Shown one piece after another: positions 59,395 to 64,000 of a stretch of DNA of 64,000 bases; the first letter of the stretch is position 1, and each line of letters begins with the position of its first letter. Below the pieces are notes generated by a model. That model ran no database searches. It saw only the letters and a list, made by a program, of their open reading frames with translations, and was not told the DNA's origin. Origin of the DNA: Sphingomonas paeninsulae (lineage in GTDB: Bacteria; Pseudomonadota; Alphaproteobacteria; Sphingomonadales; Sphingomonadaceae); the NCBI RefSeq assembly GCF_003660165.1, contig NZ_CP032829.1, positions 1,426,001 through 1,490,000 of the forward strand, read 5' to 3'. Position numbers and translations under genes: made by a program.

Positions 59395-62175
59395 ATGACA
59401 ATGCGTATGCTAATCGATGCGCGCCACCGGGAAGAAACCCGTGTCGCGGTCGTCAAAGGTAACAACCGGATCGAAGAGTTCGATTTCGAATCCGCCGAAC
59501 ACAAGCAGCTCAAGGGCAATATCTACCTCGCCAAGGTAACCCGCGTCGAACCATCGCTGCAGGCGGCCTTCATTGAATATGGCGGCAATCGCCACGGTTT
59601 CATGGCGTTCAGCGAAATCCATCCGGACTATTACCAGATCCCGAAGGAAGACCGCGAAGCTCTGCTCGCCGAAGAAGCCGAACACGCCGCCGAAGAAGAG
59701 CGCCTGCGTGGCGGTCATGATGACGACGATGATTATGCCGATGGCGAGCATGGTGAGCATGACGATGGCGATCATGGGCATCATGACGATGAGCATCACG
59801 ATGACGAGGACGGCGAAGTTGCCCCGCGCCCTGCATCGCAGAGCGGTCGTGGCGTCGACGAAAACGCAGCGGAGAATCTTCGCCAGAAGCGCATGAATTT
59901 GCGTCGTCGCTACAAGATTCAGGACGTGATCCGGCGCCGCCAGGTGCTGTTGGTTCAGGTCGTGAAGGAAGAGCGCGGTAACAAGGGCGCGGCGCTGACG
60001 ACATATCTGTCGCTTGCCGGTCGTTATTGCGTGCTGATGCCCAACACGTCGCATGGCGGCGGGATCAGCCGGAAAATTTCGAACGTCGCCGATCGCAAGC
60101 GACTGAAGACGATCATGAGCGAACTCGATTTGCCAAAGTCGATGGGCTGCATCGTTCGCACAGCAGGCCTTCAGCGCACCAAGATCGAGATTCGTCGCGA
60201 TTTCGATTATCTCGCCCGCTTGTGGGACGGTATTCGCGAAGAGACTTTGAAATCGGCAGCGCCCGCGCTCGTCTATCAGGACAGCGACCTTATCAAGCGC
60301 GCGATCCGCGATATCTATAACAAGGATATCGAGGAAGTGATCGTCGAGGGTGAGGAGGGATTCCGTCACGCCCGCGATTTCATGAAGCTGTTGATGCCGA
60401 CTCATGCGCGGCGGGTGAAGCCCTATGCCGACGCGGTGCCGCTGTTCCAGCGCAACCATGTCGAGGAACAGCTTTCGGCAATGTATCAGCCGGTCGTCCA
60501 GTTGAAATCGGGTGGCTATCTGGTCATCAACCCGACGGAAGCTCTGGTTTCGATCGACATTAACTCTGGTCGTTCGACGCGCGAACATGGGATTGAGGCG
60601 ACTGCGGTCGGCACCAACCTTGAAGCCGCGCACGAGATCGCCCGTCAGTTGCGCCTGCGCGACATGGCCGGGCTGGTCGTGATCGATTTCATTGACATGG
60701 AGAACAACTCCAACGTCCGTAAGGTCGAAAAAGCCATGAAGATGGCGCTGTCCGATGACCGCGCCCGTATTCAGGTTGGGCGGATTTCTTCCTTCGGCCT
60801 GATGGAGATGAGCCGCCAGCGTTTGCGCACTGGCGTTCTCGAAGCATCGACGCGCCAGTGCCCGCATTGCGAAGGCACCGGGTTGGTCCGCACCGCGTCG
60901 TCGGCGGGTCTGTCGGCACTTCGGATGCTTGAGGAAGAAGCAGGCAAGGGTCGTGCAACGATCTTTACCCTGCGCGCCAGCACAGAGGCCGCGTTCTACG
61001 TCCTTAACCGCAAGCGTTTCGAAATCAGCGAAATCGAAGAACGCTTTGGCGTGCACATCGAAGTCCTGCCCGACGGCGAAGTCGAAGGCGCACGGATGAC
61101 GGTGGAAGCAAGTGGTCCGCCGCCTGCACATCCGCCGCATTTCGAAATGCCGGTTTACGAGGAAGACCCCGAACTCGACCTGCTCGAGGAAGAGGAAGAA
61201 GAGGAAGAAGTCGAGGAAGCGCCCCGTGGAGATCGCGGCGAGCGTTCGGAACGTCCGCGCAATGCCGAGGGTGAAGGTGATGGCGAACCCCGTCGTCGTC
61301 GTCGTCGTCGTGGACGGCGCACGCGCCGCGATGGCGAAGAGGGCACGACTGGCGAACAGTCAGAGCCGGAACTCGACGAAAATGGCGAACCGATCGAACG
61401 CGAAGCTGTTGCGCCCCGCGACGCTGGTTCCAATGGCGAAGAAGGCGATGATGTCGCGGTCGCCGGTGAAACCACGGCCGAGGGTGAAGAGCGTCGTAGC
61501 CGTCGTGGACGTCGTGGCGGCCGTCGTCGCGGTCGCGGTCGTGGCGGTGAAAATGGTCAGGCTGAAGGTTCGGAAGCTGTCGAGGGTGCAGAAGCCACTG
61601 ACGGTGGCGTTGCTTACGCATCGAACGCCGAGCCGGTTGTCGAGCCGATCCTTGCGGAAGCGGAAGCGACGATCGAGCCCGTTGCAGAAGCCAAGCCGAA
61701 GCGTGCGCGCAAGCGTCCGTCGAAGCGTGATGCAGAGCCAGTGTTGGCCGAGCCGGTGGTTGAGACTGTTCCTGAAGTGATCGAAGCCGCTCCGGTCGAA
61801 GCTGTTGCAGAAAAGCCGAAGCGCACCCGTCGTGCAAAGGCAGCACCTGTCGAAGCCGCGCCTGTCGAAACAGCAGCGCCGGTCGAAGACGTTGCCCCTG
61901 TGGCGGCTCCAGAGCCCGAAGCAGTCGCTCCTGTAGCCAAGCCGAAGCGCGCGAGCCGTGCCAAGGCTAAGGTGGCTCCGGCCGCGGAAACAGAAACACC
62001 GGCTCCTGTCGCTGTTGCTGAAACGGTATCTGAAGCGTCGGTTGCCGGCGTTGCTCAGGCAGCGGCACCATCGCCGCGCACGAGCGCTCCTGCGGTTGAG
62101 CCAACTGCCGAAGATGGCGAAGCCGAGCGGCCAAAGCGTGGCTGGTGGCAGAGCACGTTCGGCGCGAATAAGTAG
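59395..62175 (+). CDS. rne: Ribonuclease E/G family protein
   Basis: Major mRNA-decay and rRNA-processing endonuclease, 926 residues. The S1 RNA-binding domain (about residues 35-205) is interrupted at 100-160 by an insertion that is Asp/Glu/His-rich from 108-140 (eight His). The catalytic domain has VVIDFIDMENNSNVRKVE with the metal-binding Asp and the zinc-link CPHCEGTG. From about 590 the tail is disordered: acidic EEEEEE, Arg-rich RRRRRRGRRTRR and Pro/Ala/Val/Glu repeats, ending GWWQSTFGANK. This fits the degradosome-scaffold role. A 12-base-stem hairpin follows. Confidence 0.95.
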   Translation: MTMRMLIDARHREETRVAVVKGNNRIEEFDFESAEHKQLKGNIYLAKVTRVEPSLQAAFIEYGGNRHGFMAFSEIHPDYYQIPKEDREALLAEEAEHAAEEERLRGGHDDDDDYADGEHGEHDDGDHGHHDDEHHDDEDGEVAPRPASQSGRGVDENAAENLRQKRMNLRRRYKIQDVIRRRQVLLVQVVKEERGNKGAALTTYLSLAGRYCVLMPNTSHGGGISRKISNVADRKRLKTIMSELDLPKSMGCIVRTAGLQRTKIEIRRDFDYLARLWDGIREETLKSAAPALVYQDSDLIKRAIRDIYNKDIEEVIVEGEEGFRHARDFMKLLMPTHARRVKPYADAVPLFQRNHVEEQLSAMYQPVVQLKSGGYLVINPTEALVSIDINSGRSTREHGIEATAVGTNLEAAHEIARQLRLRDMAGLVVIDFIDMENNSNVRKVEKAMKMALSDDRARIQVGRISSFGLMEMSRQRLRTGVLEASTRQCPHCEGTGLVRTASSAGLSALRMLEEEAGKGRATIFTLRASTEAAFYVLNRKRFEISEIEERFGVHIEVLPDGEVEGARMTVEASGPPPAHPPHFEMPVYEEDPELDLLEEEEEEEEVEEAPRGDRGERSERPRNAEGEGDGEPRRRRRRRGRRTRRDGEEGTTGEQSEPELDENGEPIEREAVAPRDAGSNGEEGDDVAVAGETTAEGEERRSRRGRRGGRRRGRGRGGENGQAEGSEAVEGAEATDGGVAYASNAEPVVEPILAEAEATIEPVAEAKPKRARKRPSKRDAEPVLAEPVVETVPEVIEAAPVEAVAEKPKRTRRAKAAPVEAAPVETAAPVEDVAPVAAPEPEAVAPVAKPKRASRAKAKVAPAAETETPAPVAVAETVSEASVAGVAQAAAPSPRTSAPAVEPTAEDGEAERPKRGWWQSTFGANK

Positions 62176-62183
62176 GAACGGCT

Positions 62184-62218
62184 ATCCCCGCCGCCTCTCG
62201 AACGGGGGCGGCGGGGAT
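62184..62218 (+). terminator. Strong hairpin after rne
   Basis: Perfect 12-base arms ATCCCCGCCGCC and GGCGGCGGGGAT with an 11-base loop begin nine bases after the rne stop. There is no T-tract, so it may be a 3' stabiliser or a terminator of the GC-rich type. Confidence 0.5.
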
Positions 62219-62284
62219 GCTGATCGCTGGATGACGCCCCCATCTTCACCCATCGTTCAGCGCGACCGGACGAAAGGGAGCGTC

Positions 62285-63631
62285 ATGATTGAACGGTTTC
62301 TTCGCCGCGCGTTTGCCGTTGCGCTGGTCGTCACGTTGACGGTTCAGCCGGCCTTTGCCCAATCGATTCTGCGCGATGCCGAAACCGAGGCGCTTTTGCA
62401 TGAAATGGCGGCGCCCCTGATCGAAGCTGCCGGGCTGCCTGCGAAAAACGTCGACATCATCCTCATCGGCGATCCAGAGATCAACGCGTTCGTCGCGGGG
62501 GGGCAGGTTGTCTATATCAATTCAGGCCTGCTGGCGGCGGCGGACAACGCCAATGAAGTTCAGGGCGTCATATCCCACGAACTCGGCCACCTTGCCGCGG
62601 GCGATGTCCTGCGCGGGGCCGATGGAGCAAGGATAGCAACCGGCATCTCAATCCTGTCGCTGATCCTTGGCGCGGCAGCGATCGCGGCGGGGGCAGGCGA
62701 AGCGGGCGCGGGTATTTTTGCAGCCGGACAGCAAGCCGCAATTGGCAAATATCTGGCTTTCTCAAGGACGCAGGAGTCCGCCGCCGATCAGTCGGGTCGC
62801 CGCTATCTCAGTAGTGCCGGAATCAGCGGTAAGGGCATGATCAGCTTTTTCAAAAAGCTGCAGGGGCAGGAATATCGTCTCGCGGTTCAGCAGGACAGTG
62901 CTTATGATCGCACCCACCCACTGACCGGCGACCGCATCCAGGTGCTTCAGGAAGCGCTTGAGGCCGATAAGGCGTGGAACAAGCCGACCGACCCGGCCAT
63001 TGAGGCGCGGTTCCAGCGAGTGAAGGCCAAGCTGTTCGGCTTCATCAACGAGCCACGATATACGCTCAATCGCTATCCCGAAACCGACCAGTCGATCCCC
63101 GGCCATTATGCGCGTGCCTACGCCTATCATAAGTCTGCCTATCCCGACCGCGCGGTTGGAGAGGCCGACAAGTTGCTGGCCGCGATCCCTCATGATCCAT
63201 ATTTTGAGGAGTTGAAGGGCCAGATCCTCCTCGAATCAGGTCGCCCGAACGAGGCGCTTTCGGTGCTGCGCGATGCCGTACAGCGAACGAACTATTCGCC
63301 GTTGATCGCGGCATTGTTCGGTCACGCGCTGATCGCCACGGAAAACCCGCGCAACTATGCTGAGGCAAAATCGATCCTGAAATCGGCGATCGCGCGCGAC
63401 AATCAAAACCCCTTTGCCTGGTATCAACTGGGCGTGATTTACAGTCACGAAGGGGACAACGCACGCGCCGCACTGGCGACCGCCGAACGCTTTAACCTGG
63501 AGGGTAACAGGGTTGCCGCACTCGCCAACGCAAAGATGGCGATGGTCGGCATACCGACCGGTTCCCCTGACTGGATTCGCGCGCAGGACATCGCGATGGT
63601 CTCTGAAAGCGGCGGCAAGAAGCGTAAATGA
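62285..63631 (+). CDS. M48 family metalloprotease with TPR tail (BepA-like)
   Basis: Periplasmic zinc protease that may guard outer-membrane assembly, 448 residues. A signal peptide ends near VQPAFAQ. The zinc site is HELGH at 98-102, with the third ligand in SRTQESAADQSGRRYL. A hydrophobic Ala/Gly stretch (about 120-145) may touch the membrane. TPR-like helices occupy about 310-440. I choose ATG 62285; the longer frame upstream lies inside rne. It overlaps the DsbA-like gene by four bases. Confidence 0.9.
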   Translation: MIERFLRRAFAVALVVTLTVQPAFAQSILRDAETEALLHEMAAPLIEAAGLPAKNVDIILIGDPEINAFVAGGQVVYINSGLLAAADNANEVQGVISHELGHLAAGDVLRGADGARIATGISILSLILGAAAIAAGAGEAGAGIFAAGQQAAIGKYLAFSRTQESAADQSGRRYLSSAGISGKGMISFFKKLQGQEYRLAVQQDSAYDRTHPLTGDRIQVLQEALEADKAWNKPTDPAIEARFQRVKAKLFGFINEPRYTLNRYPETDQSIPGHYARAYAYHKSAYPDRAVGEADKLLAAIPHDPYFEELKGQILLESGRPNEALSVLRDAVQRTNYSPLIAALFGHALIATENPRNYAEAKSILKSAIARDNQNPFAWYQLGVIYSHEGDNARAALATAERFNLEGNRVAALANAKMAMVGIPTGSPDWIRAQDIAMVSESGGKKRK

Positions 63632-64000
63632 TGAAATGGAGTAGTCAAATAGTGATCGGATTCGCAGCTTTGCTGGCAGGAGCCGCCGCGACGGTGGCCG
63701 TGACGACGCACGCACCGGTTTCGACCACCGACAAGGCGGCGATCGAGCGTATCGTGCACGATTACATCATGGAACACCCCGAAATCCTGCCCGAAGCGAT
63801 GGAGCATTTGCGCGATCGGGAGATTGCCAAGGCGGTTGTCGCCAATCGTTCGATGATCGAAACGCCATTTGCCGGCGCGTGGGAAGGGTCGGCGTCCCCC
63901 GACGTCACGCTCGTCGAGTTCTTTGATTATGCCTGTGGATATTGCCGCGCGAGCATTCCGGTTATCGACCGATTGCTGAAGGAAGACCCGAAACTGCGCA
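63628..64000 (+). CDS. DsbA-family thiol-disulfide protein (3' end outside window)
   Basis: The first 124 codons of a thioredoxin-fold protein. An N-terminal export signal or anchor (about 7-27) is followed by an N-terminal helical part (IVHDYIMEHPEILPEAMEHL) and the fold start VTLVEFFDYACGYCRASIP, with active-site Cys103 and Cys106. BdbD/ScsC-like relatives have this CGYC arrangement. It overlaps the M48 protease stop (ATGA); the ATG after it is an alternative start. The frame is open at the window edge. Confidence 0.9.
   Translation, partial: MMKWSSQIVIGFAALLAGAAATVAVTTHAPVSTTDKAAIERIVHDYIMEHPEILPEAMEHLRDREIAKAVVANRSMIETPFAGAWEGSASPDVTLVEFFDYACGYCRASIPVIDRLLKEDPKLR

Noticed and set aside
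59410-61140. 576-codon frame opposite rne
   Set aside because: Antisense shadow; rne motifs on the plus strand are complete.
61180-62150. Repetitive sequence at the end of rne as a possible tandem repeat or CRISPR
   Set aside because: Irregular Glu/Ala/Pro/Arg codon repetition in a disordered protein tail; no constant repeat with unique spacers.
1-64000. tRNA or rRNA genes
   Set aside because: Intergenic gaps were read for TPsiC-like GTTCRANNC and clover-leaf arms; none found. A covariance-model scan would be decisive.

Overview
The window looks like about 64 kb of chromosome from an alphaproteobacterium of the order Sphingomonadales, most likely family Sphingomonadaceae. The evidence is the GC-rich codon use, the alphaproteobacterial gene sets (ileS-lspA-DUF3035 lipoprotein, hflK-hflC-DegP-like protease, rsmE/ubiA/pmbA/cysQ), a TorF-family porin, RNase E with an acidic/His-rich insertion, and the palindrome containing CTTCGACAAGCTCAGGG that I know from sphingomonad genomes. 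I see no tRNA, rRNA, CRISPR array, integrase or transposase.

Layout. 1-7.2 kb (minus): pbpC, running off the left edge, with an alpha-2-macroglobulin gene. 7.3-14.4 kb (plus): an NfrB-like membrane glycosyltransferase with a barrel-like partner, a TSUP permease with a TIGR02186-like membrane protein, a HerA-type ATPase and an ICMT-like membrane protein. 14.4-25.9 kb: gshA, a secreted DUF11-like protein, rsmE/ubiA, pmbA, cysQ, ileS, lspA, a DUF3035 lipoprotein and a TorF-like porin. 26-29 kb: metC-sseA, queF, a thioesterase and a decayed CoA-ligase tail. 29.7-36.5 kb: DUF853 ATPase, DegP-like protease, hflC and hflK on the minus strand, then mrp and a CoA-binding protein. 36.5-41.8 kb: a secreted EEP-fold protein, then a probable metal-uptake cassette (DUF2946-like, TonB-dependent receptor, PepSY). 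41.8-45 kb is the only clearly accessory stretch: decayed BrnA antitoxin fragments, a diverged duplicated block, and an AT-rich gene for a large NERD-like nuclease protein ending in a SEC-C zinc motif. 45-64 kb: uvrA, rpoZ, a cardiolipin-synthase-type phospholipase D with a phospholipid-methyltransferase-like gene, a CitE-like lyase, KTSC, nrdB/DUF2171/nrdA with tandem NrdR boxes, class I fumarase, an MBL-fold hydrolase, a cell-wall amidase, rne, an M48 protease and the start of a DsbA-like gene.

Most of the window is housekeeping: envelope quality control (A2M/PBP1C, DegP-like, HflKC, LspA, BepA-like M48, DsbA-like), nucleotide supply and DNA repair (NrdAB, UvrA), sulfur and thiol metabolism (GshA, MetC, SseA, CysQ) and membrane lipids.

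Five otherwise well-conserved genes (A2M, TSUP, pmbA, lspA, cls-like) are each broken by exactly one missing base in a G or C run. Restoring one base gives a full-length family member every time. Because lspA is normally essential, sequencing or assembly error is the likelier explanation than real gene decay. The best candidate for new biology is the NERD-SEC-C gene at 42.8-44.9 kb.
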